64,000 bases of DNA, from positions 18,439 through 82,438 of the forward strand of contig CAAGLL010000027.1 of assembly GCA_900770725.1 (NCBI GenBank). The letters are read 5' to 3'. The DNA comes from an uncultured Succinivibrio sp. Lineage in GTDB: Bacteria > Pseudomonadota > Gammaproteobacteria > Enterobacterales > Succinivibrionaceae. Below the pieces are notes generated by a model that saw only the letters and a program-made list of their open reading frames with translations, made no database searches and was not told where the DNA came from. Made by a program: the position numbers and the translations under genes. This document shows positions 30,101-38,095 of the stretch, in pieces; the stretch's first letter is position 1, and every line of letters starts with the position of its first letter.

Positions 30101-30601
30101 ATCCGCATCCGCTCGACCACGATCCTCTCGTTTGAGAACAAGGAGGTCATGATCCCCAACCGCGAGTTCATCACCTCGGCGCTGACCAACTGGTCGCTCA
30201 CCAACACCGTCACGATGATCGAGTTCACCGTGGGCGTGGGCTACAGCTCGGACGTGGAGAAGGCCAAGCGCCTGCTGCGCCAGATCCTCGCCAAGTGCCG
30301 CTACCTTGCAAAGGGCATGACCCCGCTCGTCTACGTCAAGTCGCTTGACGACAGCGCCGTGACCATCAGCTGCGAGGTCTACGTCACCGAGATCGGCAAC
30401 CGCAAGCTCACCTACGACTACCTGTGCTCGCAGACGCTGAAGGTCTTCGGGGAGAACGGCATCGAGATCCCGTTCAACCAGATGGACGTCAACATCAAGA
30501 ACATGGAGCAGGGCGAGTTCATCGACACCCTGAAGAAGGGGCTGCTCCACGGCGGCGCGTTGCAGAAGCAGGGGGGCGCCGCAGCTCCAGCGCAGGCCTG
30601 A
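27200..30601 (+). CDS. mscK: large mechanosensitive channel, MscK/KefA type
   Basis: Opens under membrane tension or ionic change to release solutes. The 1133 residues begin with a signal peptide (FRKLVICAAALLAAALPLQS, then QAAKA). A long periplasmic helical region with coiled-coil character follows to about residue 490, then about ten membrane segments. The MscS core at the C-terminus reads WLVAALSVGLGFGLQEIFAN, then FERQLRVGDIITLG, VSKIRIRSTTI and MIPNREFITSALTNWS. MscK and YbiO/MscM-type paralogues are similar in layout; length favours MscK. An alternative TTG start lies at 27179. It diverges from the rpoE operon. Confidence 0.85.
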   Translation: MFRKLVICAAALLAAALPLQSQAAKAQAPQQPQAVSVSTEIGEVQLPTLQELQDAGEALKNDSTLKDDERKDRMAELANAQAGLQTLQNVQASISALKKTVSGSSSQLRKLASDLYKAERQYGDVPSVQKYTSENIGQLIDSLRSSSADAQQELSSATAEYSDLQTLPERAQTTISKNNTDIAQINSSLQQESDPKNPGVRNRVLNMYTMGLQNQLLQAQLENHTLLLDLANYRVRIATIKNNYFQKYLAAAQTRQNELLSAADDTGYDEEGLNEAAKKHPALAKELDANRKLFSYVAGARQQAAAISKEDHDVQEALSTLKQMSASIDSEISGLDKSLLLSRLLNRQQSQVPDVRLSHKLDELIPDLTLWLYDVRSRRDDMFDTNDFADRAIKKNPELKDCRDEYISVLVKRRELLNDIYQALSSQLTTAINLKVKYQEFTTLRDSTASKVTENLFWLKSNQPLGREFLYTFVPSLIHEFSQFTSKLASPQYRSDTLNTFLVLGVPAAALGLLAFLAGPYIRRLNNRIAGKLDRRDDGILVTPAAILLNIFMVIPKTVVWAFFGGVVICLCLNTSQEQTAVIGMLLLHIMVFVFFLEILKPNSLAQRHFCINPDVLRHNRRLLNRVWYALIPILIVANTAETDSAMIYDDIAGFLLTMICSAALMAIAFGWIKAQLRSTDDMSSIIWLISLALMVIPAGIIIAVANGYYYTTVKLVNRVAYTCYAVLFYWIIANTVRRAMYVLQSRIRRRSFEMAVEDGEEAGKHKDPERESNLAYFKETLGLENLSAKAYKMANGFLIIVTLAVMYSQWSDLAGALSYLKNVRLWSDVQIIGGKETVVSALTLADVLLAALIIVVMVLLNRNLPVLLERIFLWRAKGAQLRSTSYTVKIITSYAILTVGLISAAGALGIKWENLQWLVAALSVGLGFGLQEIFANFVSGLIILFERQLRVGDIITLGSLSGKVSKIRIRSTTILSFENKEVMIPNREFITSALTNWSLTNTVTMIEFTVGVGYSSDVEKAKRLLRQILAKCRYLAKGMTPLVYVKSLDDSAVTISCEVYVTEIGNRKLTYDYLCSQTLKVFGENGIEIPFNQMDVNIKNMEQGEFIDTLKKGLLHGGALQKQGGAAAPAQA

Positions 30602-30618
30602 CGCCCTTTTAAGATCTG

Positions 30619-30653
30619 AAAGCCCCGGTCCGGAACATCCGGATCGGGGCTTT
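30619..30653 (+). terminator. terminator after mscK
   Basis: A 16-bp stem with one G-T pair (AAAGCCCCGGTCCGGA with TCCGGATCGGGGCTTT) around a 3-base loop. A and T runs at the ends make it able to serve both mscK and the converging ferredoxin gene. Confidence 0.75.
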
Positions 30654-30672
30654 CCGCTGCCTGGGCAACCGC

Positions 30673-30864
30673 TCAGATCTGCTTTGAGGGGATCTCCTGC
30701 TCGCTGATGGCGCCGTTCTCGCAGACGTCCTCGCAAGCACCGCACTCGGCGCAGGTCTCAGGATCGATCACGCAGTGGCCGTCCTCCTCGCTGATGCTCC
30801 CGCACGGGCAGGCATCGATGCAATCCCCGCAGTCAGTGCAAATGTCTTTGTCTATTACGAACAT
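30673..30864 (-). CDS. 2[4Fe-4S] ferredoxin
   Basis: Small low-potential electron carrier. The 63 residues hold two cluster motifs: CTDCGDCIDACP and CAECGACEDVCE. The second ends in Glu where Pro is usual, but all eight Cys are present. The protein is acidic, typical of clostridial-type ferredoxins, and fits an anaerobic lifestyle. It is a single gene converging with mscK, so the redox partner is not shown by context. Confidence 0.93.
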   Translation of the reverse strand: MFVIDKDICTDCGDCIDACPCGSISEEDGHCVIDPETCAECGACEDVCENGAISEQEIPSKQI

Positions 30865-31073
30865 CCTGGCCTCCCTCTCTTCCCAATCTTGCGCACAGGC
30901 CTGGCGCGCGGCCGTGCAGCGGCGGTGCGCAGGCGCGGCGCCTCACGGCGCTGTGCGTTGTATTGTATATTAAGGCACCGGGCTTTTCACCGCCGCCAAA
31001 AGCCGGCAAGAACAGGCCCTGCGCGTTTTAAACTTCATGTACAACAATAAGTTGGATCTAGGTTTTGGAAATT

Positions 31074-32591
31074 ATGTCCGGCATTTCTGACAATCTCTCT
31101 CACGTGCACGCCCAGATAGAGCGGGCAGCCTCATCCTCCGGCGCCACGCAGCAGGTCAAGCTCCTGTGCGTCACCAAGACCAAGCCCGAGGAGATGGTCG
31201 AGGAAGCCTACAAGTGCGGCGAGCGCCTGTTCGGCGAGTCCTATGCCGTCGAGGCTTCCGAGAAGATCGAGCACTTGAGGGAGAAGGGATACAAGGACAT
31301 AGTCTGGCACTTCATCGGCCCGATCCAGAAGAACAAGACCAGGCTCATCGCCGAGCACTTCGACGTGGTAGAGAGCGTCGACCGCCCGATCATCGCCGAG
31401 CGCCTCTCCGAGCAGCGCCCCGAAGGCATGAAGCCGCTTGAGGTCATGATCGAGGTGAACATCTCGGGAGAGGAACAGAAGTCAGGCTGCGCGCCCAAGG
31501 ATGTGGCCGATCTTGCAGCGCTCATCGCCTCGAAGAAGAACCTTATCCTCACCGGCCTCATGGGCGTTGCCAAGGACACTGCGGACAAAGCTGAGATCGA
31601 CGCCTCGTTCAAGCAGCTGCACGCGATGTTCGACGAGCTCAAAAAGAGCTATTCGTCGCTTTGCGTCCTCTCCATGGGCATGACCCACGACATGGACATC
31701 GCCATCGCCGACGGTTCGACCGAGGTGCGCATCGGCACCGCGATCTTCGGGGCGCGCGAGTACGCGCACCAGCGCCTGGACGACTCCAAGAAGATCGCCT
31801 TCATCGGCGGCGGCAACATGGCCTCCTGCATCTTCGAGAGCGTCAAGAAGAGCGCCAGCCCCCGCAACATCACCGTCTCAGGCCCCCACCTTGAGAAGCT
31901 CCAGCACTTCAAGGACGAGGGCGCGTCGATCACCTCGGACAACGCCGCGGCCGCCAGCTCGGCCGGCATCGTGTTCCTAGGCGTCAAGCCGCAGGTGCTC
32001 ACCTCGGTGCTCGAGGATCTCGCCAAGCGCGGCGTGGACTTCAAGGGCCGCCTCGTGATCTCGATGGCCGCGGGCTTCTGCCTCTCCTCGCTTGAGCGCC
32101 TGACGGGCTCTGACAGGATAGTGCGCATCATGCCCAACACCCCAGCGATGATAGGCCAGGGCGTCACGGCGCTTTGCTGCGGCAAGGGCGCTACCGAGGA
32201 TGACGTCAAGCTCGTCAAGAACCTGCTCTCGGGCATGGGCATGACCATCGAGGGCAACGAGAAGCAGCTTGACGTCATAGGCGCGGTCGCAGGCTGCGGC
32301 CCGGCCTTCGTCTACCGCTTCATGGAGGCGCTGGTCGCTGAATCCGTGCGCAACGGCATGGACGAGAAGGCAGCGCGCTCGATGGTCGAGCAACTCCTCT
32401 CTGGCAGCGCCGCGATGGTCGTGAAGAACCAGGACAAGACCCTATCGCAGCTTCGCGAGGCCGTGACCTCCAAGGGCGGCACGACCTACGCAGGGCTGTG
32501 CAAGATGACCGAAGGGCACTTCGAGGAGATGATGCGCTCCGTCATCGACGCGAGCCTTGCGCGCACCATCGAGTTTGAGAAGATGTACTGA
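31074..32591 (+). CDS. proC: fused PLP-homeostasis protein YggS and pyrroline-5-carboxylate reductase ProC
   Basis: One uninterrupted frame of 505 residues joins two enzymes. Residues 1 to about 236 are YggS/PLPBP: LLCVTKTKP holds the PLP-binding Lys35, followed by WHFIGPIQKNK, MSMGMTHDMDIAI-type LSMGMTHDMD and GSTEVRIGTAIFG. Residues 239-505 are ProC: the NADPH loop IAFIGGGNMA, RIMPNTPAMIGQG, GAVAGCGPAFVYRFMEAL and VTSKGGTTYAGL. ProC catalyses the last step of proline synthesis. In E. coli they are separate genes (yggS next to yggT; proC elsewhere). The ATG at 31074 is preferred to a TTG at 31065. yggT follows after 35 bases. Confidence 0.95.
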   Translation: MSGISDNLSHVHAQIERAASSSGATQQVKLLCVTKTKPEEMVEEAYKCGERLFGESYAVEASEKIEHLREKGYKDIVWHFIGPIQKNKTRLIAEHFDVVESVDRPIIAERLSEQRPEGMKPLEVMIEVNISGEEQKSGCAPKDVADLAALIASKKNLILTGLMGVAKDTADKAEIDASFKQLHAMFDELKKSYSSLCVLSMGMTHDMDIAIADGSTEVRIGTAIFGAREYAHQRLDDSKKIAFIGGGNMASCIFESVKKSASPRNITVSGPHLEKLQHFKDEGASITSDNAAAASSAGIVFLGVKPQVLTSVLEDLAKRGVDFKGRLVISMAAGFCLSSLERLTGSDRIVRIMPNTPAMIGQGVTALCCGKGATEDDVKLVKNLLSGMGMTIEGNEKQLDVIGAVAGCGPAFVYRFMEALVAESVRNGMDEKAARSMVEQLLSGSAAMVVKNQDKTLSQLREAVTSKGGTTYAGLCKMTEGHFEEMMRSVIDASLARTIEFEKMY

Positions 32592-32626
32592 CGGCGCCCT
32601 GGCGCCCATAACGGAAGGACGTTTAC

Positions 32627-33169
32627 ATGAACCTTGTGCTACTCATTGGCGAGGCTGTGGTGATCCTCTTCGAGCTGCGCTCGATGATGCAGTCGTCGCC
32701 TGCCGACTACTACCACCCCTTCGTCCAGGCGATTGCGCGCATCACGCAGCCGGTCATCGGGATCATGCCCTTCCGCCAGTCCCACCTGCGCGGGTTCTTC
32801 TACGCAGGTGCGCTCGTGGCGCTGATCTTCGCGCTGGTGTTCTGGGCGGTGATGCTGGCCGTCATGAACGGCGGGCTTGCCGGAAGCATTGCGTTCATAC
32901 CCGTGCTCGCCGTGATCATGTGCGTAAAGTGCTTCGGCTACCTCTTCTTAGGGCTGCTGCTAGTTGAGGCCATCACCTCCTGGCTGCCCTCGACGAGGAG
33001 CGTGAGCTACCTGTGCGCCCAGATCACCTCGCCCATGGTCTCGCCCATCCAGAAGATCATCCCGCCCATCGGCATGATAGACATCTCGCTGATGCTCATC
33101 ATGATCGCCCTCTTCGCCATGAACGGCCTGATGGCGAGGCTGCTCGGCGCGCTCTGGCTCATCTTCTAG
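32627..33169 (+). CDS. yggT: YggT family membrane protein
   Basis: Integral membrane protein of 180 residues with two YggT repeats, each containing a pair of membrane helices. The first has YYHPFVQAIARITQPVIGIM and the second has VSYLCAQITSPMVSPIQKII followed by PPIGMIDIS. The family is implicated in osmotic tolerance and envelope function, with no defined reaction. Placement right after the YggS domain matches the proteobacterial yggS-proC-yggT neighbourhood. Confidence 0.92.
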   Translation: MNLVLLIGEAVVILFELRSMMQSSPADYYHPFVQAIARITQPVIGIMPFRQSHLRGFFYAGALVALIFALVFWAVMLAVMNGGLAGSIAFIPVLAVIMCVKCFGYLFLGLLLVEAITSWLPSTRSVSYLCAQITSPMVSPIQKIIPPIGMIDISLMLIMIALFAMNGLMARLLGALWLIF

Positions 33170-33191
33170 CCCAAGGCCAGGATGGCAGGCA

Positions 33192-33215
33192 GAGGCCCCG
33201 CATCCGCGGGGCCTC
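33192..33215 (+). terminator. hairpin after yggT
   Basis: A 10-bp GC-rich stem (GAGGCCCCGC, loop ATCC, GCGGGGCCTC) 23 bases after the yggT stop, with no T-run. It may slow or protect the transcript end. Confidence 0.45.
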
Positions 33216-33247
33216 GCTGTATTCTGAGCATGGATTCAAGAAAGCAA

Positions 33248-33267
33248 GGGGCGCCAATCGGCGCCCC
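33248..33267 (-). terminator. hairpin after parC
   Basis: An 8-bp stem GGGGCGCC/GGCGCCCC with a 4-base loop. On the minus strand it is followed by TTGCTTTCTT, a broken T-tract, 27 bases beyond the parC stop. Confidence 0.5.
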
Positions 33268-33293
33268 GTTCATGCCCTGTGCACGGGCCTTGC

Positions 33294-35627
33294 TTACTCG
33301 AGCTTGAAGTCCATCAGGCCGTCGTCGCCAGGCTCCTCCTGCTCGGACTGCTCCTCCTTCTCAGGAGGGATCAGCTCGATGGAGTCGACCTTCTGGTAGC
33401 CGCGGGGCAGCACCTCGCCTGCCCTCGTCCTCGAGGAGACCTTCTCCTCAAGCATCTTCGGGGTGAGGCGGAGGATCTTCTTGCCCGCGTGCAGCACGGC
33501 GGTCCAGCCCTCTGGCACTGGAGCTACGGCCGCAATGCCGTCGGCCCCGACCTCCAGGCGCGCGCTCGGGATGTTCATGAGCTTGTTGCCGCGCCCAGAG
33601 GAGAGCTCCGGAAGCTCGGAGGCGCGGTAGATCAGGATCCTGCCCTGGCGGCTCACCGCCACGATGATGTCCTGCTTGGCGTCATGCACCGCAAGCGGCG
33701 TGAAGATCTTCACCGGAGCGTCAGCCTTCACCAGCACCTTGCCCGCCTTCATGCGGGTGAGCAGCGCCGAGGCCGTGGCGATGAAGCCGTAGCCGCCTTC
33801 CGTAGCCACGAGGTAGTTCGCGCCCTCCTTGGGGATGAGCACGCACAGCACCTTGTCCTCGGGGGCGATGGAGACCTTGGAGGACAGCGGCTCGCCCTGG
33901 CCGCGGGCAGAGGGCAGGTCCCTGACGTCCACGTTGTAGACGCGCCCGAGCGCAGTGATGAAGGCCGCAGTGTCCGAGGTCATGCCCGAGGCCTTGCAAA
34001 GGAAGGCGTCGCCGGTGCGGTAGGCGATGCCCTCGGCTGCGAAGTCGGCGCTCGAGGCTGCGCGGATCCAGCCCATCTTGGAGAGTATGACCGTGGCCGG
34101 GGTAGCCGGGAGCAGATCGGCCTCGTTGACCGCCGCGGCGCTCTCGTGCGCGGCCAGCGGGCTGATGCGGTCGTCTCCGTAGAGCTTGGCGTCCTCGGTG
34201 ATCTCGCGCTTGATGAGGGTGCGGATGCGCGCGTCTGAGCCCAGCAGCGTCTCCAGGCGCTTCTTCTCGGCCTCGAGCTTGTCCTTCTCGGCGCGGATCT
34301 TCATCTCCTCGAGGCGGGCCAGCTGCCTGAGCCTGGTGTCGAGGATGTAGTCGGCCTGGACCTCGTCGAGGCCGAACTTCGCCATGAGCTCCTTCTTGGG
34401 CTCGTCCGAGGTCCTGATGATCCTGATGACCTCGTCGAGGTTCAGGTAGGCGATCATGAGGCCGTCGAGCAGGTGCAGGCGATCGTTGACCTCGCCTAAG
34501 CGGTGCTCGAGGCGGCGCCTCACGGTCTGCGTGCGGAACGCGAGCCACTCAGTGAGGATCTCCTTGAGATCGCGCACCTTGGGGGCGCCATCGAGGCCCA
34601 GGATGTTGAGGTTCACGCGGTAGGTGTTCTCAAGCGAGGTCATGGCGTAGAGGTACTCCATGAGATCCTTGACGTCGGTGCGGCGCGAGCGCGGGACGAT
34701 GACGATCCTGCACGGATCGTTGTGGTCGGAAGCGTTCACGATGTCCGAGACCATCGGAAGCTTCTTCTTGGCCATGAGATCGGCGATCTCCTTCTCGATC
34801 TGCCCGCCTGAGACCTGGTAGGGCAGCGCCTTGATCACGATCCCGTCGCTCTCGACCTTGTAGGTCGCGCGCATCCTGACGCTGCCGCGCCCGGTGGTGT
34901 AGATCTTGAGGAGCTCGCTGCGGTCGGAGGTGATCTCAGCCTTGGTCGGGTAATCCGGGCCCTTGACGTAGTCCATGAGCTCCTCGATGGTCGCATCGGG
35001 GTGCTCGATTAAGTGGATCACGGCAGAGGCGACCTCGCGCAGGTTGTGCGGGGGGATGTCGGTGGCCATGCCCACGGCGATGCCGGTGGTGCCGTTGAGC
35101 AGGATGTTCGGCAGCCTTGCGGGCAGGTACTTGGGCTCGTCCACGGTGCCGTCGAAATTGGGCACCCACTCGACGCAGCCGGTGTTGAGTTCGGAGAGCA
35201 GCACGTTGGAGTACGGGGCCAGACGCGCCTCGGTGTAGCGCATCGCGGCGAAGGACTTGGGATCCTCAACGTCGCCCCAGTTGCCCTGCCCCTCGATGAG
35301 CGGATAGCGGTAGCTGAAGGGCTGGGCCATCAGCACCATCGCCTCGTAGCAGGCAGAGTCGCCGTGCGGGTGGTACTTGCCCAGCACCTCGCCGACGGTC
35401 CTGGCCGACTTGACGTGCTTGGCCTTGGGGCCGATGCCCAGCTTGGCCATCGCGTAGATGATGCGGCGCTGCACCGGCTTCATGCCGTCGGCGATCGACG
35501 GCAGCGCGCGGTCGCGGATCACGTTCATCGAATAGTTGAGGTAGGCGTCCTCGGCGAACTTCTGCAGCGCCAGGTGCTCGACGCCGTCGAGGCTCAGATC
35601 CTTTCCGTTGTTCTCGTTCTCGGCCAT
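33294..35627 (-). CDS. parC: DNA topoisomerase IV subunit A
   Basis: Decatenates daughter chromosomes together with ParE. The 777 residues start MAENENN, followed by EDAYLNYSMNVIRDRALPSI, ADGMKPVQRRIIYAM and GKYHPHGDSACYEAMV. The catalytic Tyr is in AAMRYTEARLAP. The C-terminal pinwheel is degenerate, as expected of ParC rather than GyrA: no GyrA-box QRRGGKG is seen. The ATG at 35627 follows a GGGACAGAG stretch. parE is not next to it. Confidence 0.94.
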   Translation of the reverse strand: MAENENNGKDLSLDGVEHLALQKFAEDAYLNYSMNVIRDRALPSIADGMKPVQRRIIYAMAKLGIGPKAKHVKSARTVGEVLGKYHPHGDSACYEAMVLMAQPFSYRYPLIEGQGNWGDVEDPKSFAAMRYTEARLAPYSNVLLSELNTGCVEWVPNFDGTVDEPKYLPARLPNILLNGTTGIAVGMATDIPPHNLREVASAVIHLIEHPDATIEELMDYVKGPDYPTKAEITSDRSELLKIYTTGRGSVRMRATYKVESDGIVIKALPYQVSGGQIEKEIADLMAKKKLPMVSDIVNASDHNDPCRIVIVPRSRRTDVKDLMEYLYAMTSLENTYRVNLNILGLDGAPKVRDLKEILTEWLAFRTQTVRRRLEHRLGEVNDRLHLLDGLMIAYLNLDEVIRIIRTSDEPKKELMAKFGLDEVQADYILDTRLRQLARLEEMKIRAEKDKLEAEKKRLETLLGSDARIRTLIKREITEDAKLYGDDRISPLAAHESAAAVNEADLLPATPATVILSKMGWIRAASSADFAAEGIAYRTGDAFLCKASGMTSDTAAFITALGRVYNVDVRDLPSARGQGEPLSSKVSIAPEDKVLCVLIPKEGANYLVATEGGYGFIATASALLTRMKAGKVLVKADAPVKIFTPLAVHDAKQDIIVAVSRQGRILIYRASELPELSSGRGNKLMNIPSARLEVGADGIAAVAPVPEGWTAVLHAGKKILRLTPKMLEEKVSSRTRAGEVLPRGYQKVDSIELIPPEKEEQSEQEEPGDDGLMDFKLE

Positions 35628-35750
35628 TCTCTGTCCCATTGCATGTGCGGCGGGAGATCCGCCGCGGGGCGCCATGCGCCCCCGGATTGCGCCTCAAGTA
35701 GCAGATGCGCATCAAATCAGGATTTCCGGGGGACGCGGCGCGGATACAAC

Positions 35751-35758
35751 ATTATAAT
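35751..35758. promoter_or_regulatory. overlapping divergent -10 elements
   Basis: The palindromic core ATTATAAT within ACATTATAATGT supplies TATAAT on both strands between the diverging parC and L,D-transpeptidase genes. No strong -35 hexamers are seen on either side. Confidence 0.35.
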
Positions 35759-35891
35759 GTCTGTGCGATTTGCCTGCTCCCGCAGGCAGGCGCTGCAGCA
35801 TCACCGCCTTCTTGGCGGACTATAAAAAGGCGGACCACCGCCAAGACATATTGATCCTGTTTTCAGCAAGAGCACATTCAGGAGTGACGTT

Positions 35892-36518
35892 GTGAAACGC
35901 TTAGCTTTCGGCCTTGTTTTTGCCGCCCTGATTTCGGGCACGGCCGCCGCAAGTACATTCAAGCCCATCCCCCTCGACCTCAAGTCCGCCGCAGTGAGCA
36001 GCGAGGTTCCCTACGACGAGGAGTTCGACTACACCAAGCTCGGGCGCATCAGCGATCTGCCGCTTATGGCCTCGGGTTCATCAGAGAGGAAGGGGATTGT
36101 CGACAAGGTGGTGGTCAACAAGCGCAACCACCAGATGTTCCTGATGTTCAAGGACAAGGTGATCAAGAAGTTCTGGATCGCCCTTTCAGACCACCCGGTG
36201 GGCAAGAAGCAGTTCGAGGGCGACCGCAGGACGCCTGAAGGCACCTACACCCTCGATTACATCAAGAACAACTCGAACTACTACAAGGCGTTCCACATCT
36301 CCTACCCCAATGCCAATGACATCGCCAACGCCCGCGCCCACGGGGCGCGCCCAGGCGGGATGATCATGGTCCACGGGCAGCCGGCCTCGGGCGGCAAGTA
36401 CCAGGAGACTGTCCAGCGCACCGACTGGACCAACGGCTGCATCGCCCTGCTCAACCCCGATCTCGACCAGTTCATCTCGATGGTCGACGTCGGCACCCCG
36501 ATCGTCATCAATCCTTGA
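35892..36518 (+). CDS. exported L,D-transpeptidase (YkuD domain), YafK-like
   Basis: Cys-dependent enzyme acting on peptidoglycan stem peptides: cross-linking, or attaching or detaching proteins. The 208 residues start with a signal peptide (KRLAFGLVFAALISGTAAA). The YkuD active site has His in GGMIMVHGQPA and the nucleophile Cys in TDWTNGCIALLN, where the usual SxGC(I/V)R ends in Ala. The start is GTG with an AGGAG site 7 bases before it. YafK/DpaA-type proteins have similar size and spacing. It is followed by its own terminator. Confidence 0.88.
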   Translation: MKRLAFGLVFAALISGTAAASTFKPIPLDLKSAAVSSEVPYDEEFDYTKLGRISDLPLMASGSSERKGIVDKVVVNKRNHQMFLMFKDKVIKKFWIALSDHPVGKKQFEGDRRTPEGTYTLDYIKNNSNYYKAFHISYPNANDIANARAHGARPGGMIMVHGQPASGGKYQETVQRTDWTNGCIALLNPDLDQFISMVDVGTPIVINP

Positions 36519-36549
36519 CGGCCTGAAGGCGCGGCACGCCGCTCCCCAG

Positions 36550-36573
36550 CCCGCCTGGGAGATGGCGGGTTTT
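36550..36573 (+). terminator. terminator after the L,D-transpeptidase gene
   Basis: A 6-bp stem CCCGCC/GGCGGG with an 8-base loop, followed directly by TTTTCT, 32 bases after the stop codon. Confidence 0.65.
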
Positions 36574-36574
36574 C

Positions 36575-36934
36575 TCAGATCTCAAACCACTTGTCGGTGT
36601 CGGGGAACCACACCACGGTGCCCAGGTTGTCGAGCATCCCCTCCTCGGTGATGTAGACGTCCGCCAGGTGCACGCGGTCGCCGGTCTTCTGATCGTTCAC
36701 GTAGAAGCCGATGCATGCCGCATCGCCCTCGCCTATGTCCTCTGGGTCGAGCTCGACCATCGCCGCGTCGATTTCGCACTCGATCTCGGCGCCTGACGAG
36801 GTGAGTTCGCGCAGCTTCTCATAGCCCTTGGGATCGTTGGCGCTCAGGCTCTCCTCGGCGCTGTACTTGTAGAGCTTGAGCGCATAGTCCACCATCTGCC
36901 CCGCCTGCTCGTCGGTAAGCTTGTCAACGTTCAT
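36575..36934 (-). CDS. small acidic protein of unknown function
   Basis: Not recognised. The 119 residues start MNVDKLTDEQ and are strongly acidic, with no signal peptide, membrane segment or Cys cluster. The second half reads like a beta-rich domain (CIGFYVNDQKTGDRVHLADV, then TEEGMLDNLGTVVWFPDTDK). A strong AGGAGG ribosome-binding site precedes the ATG at 36934, which supports a real gene. It lies just beyond the alpha-operon terminator and converges on the L,D-transpeptidase gene. A cytoplasmic protein is likely; no function is proposed. Confidence 0.7.
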   Translation of the reverse strand: MNVDKLTDEQAGQMVDYALKLYKYSAEESLSANDPKGYEKLRELTSSGAEIECEIDAAMVELDPEDIGEGDAACIGFYVNDQKTGDRVHLADVYITEEGMLDNLGTVVWFPDTDKWFEI

Positions 36935-36977
36935 CCCCTGGCCTCCTGCCTGTCCTGAACCTGCGTCCATGATAGCG

Positions 36978-37006
36978 AAAAAAAGGGATGCCATGCGGCA
37001 TCCCTT
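36978..37006 (-). terminator. terminator of the alpha operon
   Basis: A perfect 10-bp stem AAGGGATGCC/GGCATCCCTT with a 4-base loop, continuing into TTTTTTT on the minus strand. It lies 22 bases after the rpoA1 stop, so rpoA1 is the last gene of the ribosomal superoperon. Confidence 0.85.
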
Positions 37007-37027
37007 CTTTCCCCCTTGGAGAGAGGA

Positions 37028-38023
37028 TCAGTGGCCCGACGAAACGTCGAGATCCGCAGGCGGCCAGTTCTCCAGGCGCATGCCCAGGGAAAGCCCGCGC
37101 TCTGCGAGGACGTCCTTGATCTCGGTGAGCGACTTCTTGCCGAGGTTCGGGGTCTTGAGCAGCTCGACCTCGGTCTTCTGGACCAGATCGCCGATATACT
37201 TGATCCCTTCGGTCTTCAGGCAGTTCGCCGAACGGACGGTGAGCTCCAGATCCTCGACTGGGCAGATGAGCTTCGGGTCGATGAGCGGGCGGAGCGAGAC
37301 GTCCTCTGCAGGAGCGACGCTGTTGCGGATGTCGAAGAAGGTGTTCAGCTGATCGGCGAAGATGGTCGCCGCGATGCTGACCGCGTTCTTCGGATCGATG
37401 GTGCCGTTGGTCTCGATGTTGAGGATCAGGCGCTCCTTGCCGTCGGAGATCGGCTCCTCGTGCACGGCGACGTTGAGCACCGGGCAGTAGGAGGGATCGA
37501 TGAGCAGGCGGCCGATGAAGCGCTCGTCGGCATTCTCGGTCGAAGGGTGGGCGACCACCGGGCAGTACCCGCGGCCCCTGGAGACATGCATGTGCATCTT
37601 GAGCTCGGTCTTCTCATCGGTCAGGTGGCAGATGACGAGATCGGGGTTCTTGATGGACACGCCGCCCGGGCAGATGATGTCGCCGGCGGTGACGGTGCCG
37701 ATGCCGGACTTGTTGATCTCAAGCACCGGATCGTCGTGGAGCAGCCCTTCGACGGCTACCGCGACTTCCTTGAGGTTTAATAGAACAAGAAGAATGTCTT
37801 CCTGGATGCCTTCAACTGCACTGTACTCGTGGACCACGCCGTCAATCTCGACCGATGAAATCGCATAGCCGGGGATCGAGGAAAGCATGATGCGGCGGAG
37901 CGCCGTCCCGACAATGTGGGCGTACTCGCGCTCGAAGGGCTCAAGGACGACCCTGTAGCTGTTCTCAGCCACAGTCTGGACTTCCTTGATGTTCGGCTTT
38001 AAAGAATCGATATTCTGATCCAA
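37028..38023 (-). CDS. rpoA1: RNA polymerase alpha subunit, second copy (alpha1, beta-side type)
   Basis: One of two different alpha genes in the operon, placed after rplQ. With the TTG at 38023 (GAGGGTC site 6 bases before it) the protein has 331 residues and starts MDQNIDSLKPN, aligned with E. coli; GTG at 38056 is an alternative. The beta-binding surface is kept: ALRRIMLSSIPG (Arg44 equals E. coli Arg45) and EIDGVVHEYSAVEGIQEDIL. NKSGIG, HLTDE and RGRGY are also kept. Residues 188-198 read HEEPISDGKER, replacing the conserved ARVEQRTDLD region that binds beta-prime. The C-terminal domain is intact, with TVRSANCLK and TPNLGKKS. It is probably the alpha that docks on beta. Confidence 0.93.
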   Translation of the reverse strand: MDQNIDSLKPNIKEVQTVAENSYRVVLEPFEREYAHIVGTALRRIMLSSIPGYAISSVEIDGVVHEYSAVEGIQEDILLVLLNLKEVAVAVEGLLHDDPVLEINKSGIGTVTAGDIICPGGVSIKNPDLVICHLTDEKTELKMHMHVSRGRGYCPVVAHPSTENADERFIGRLLIDPSYCPVLNVAVHEEPISDGKERLILNIETNGTIDPKNAVSIAATIFADQLNTFFDIRNSVAPAEDVSLRPLIDPKLICPVEDLELTVRSANCLKTEGIKYIGDLVQKTEVELLKTPNLGKKSLTEIKDVLAERGLSLGMRLENWPPADLDVSSGH

Positions 38024-38095
38024 GGTTTGACCCTCGTCTTGACAGTTGATTAGCACAAACCGGACACGGGCGCGGGTTGCCCCGCGCCCGGAGTG

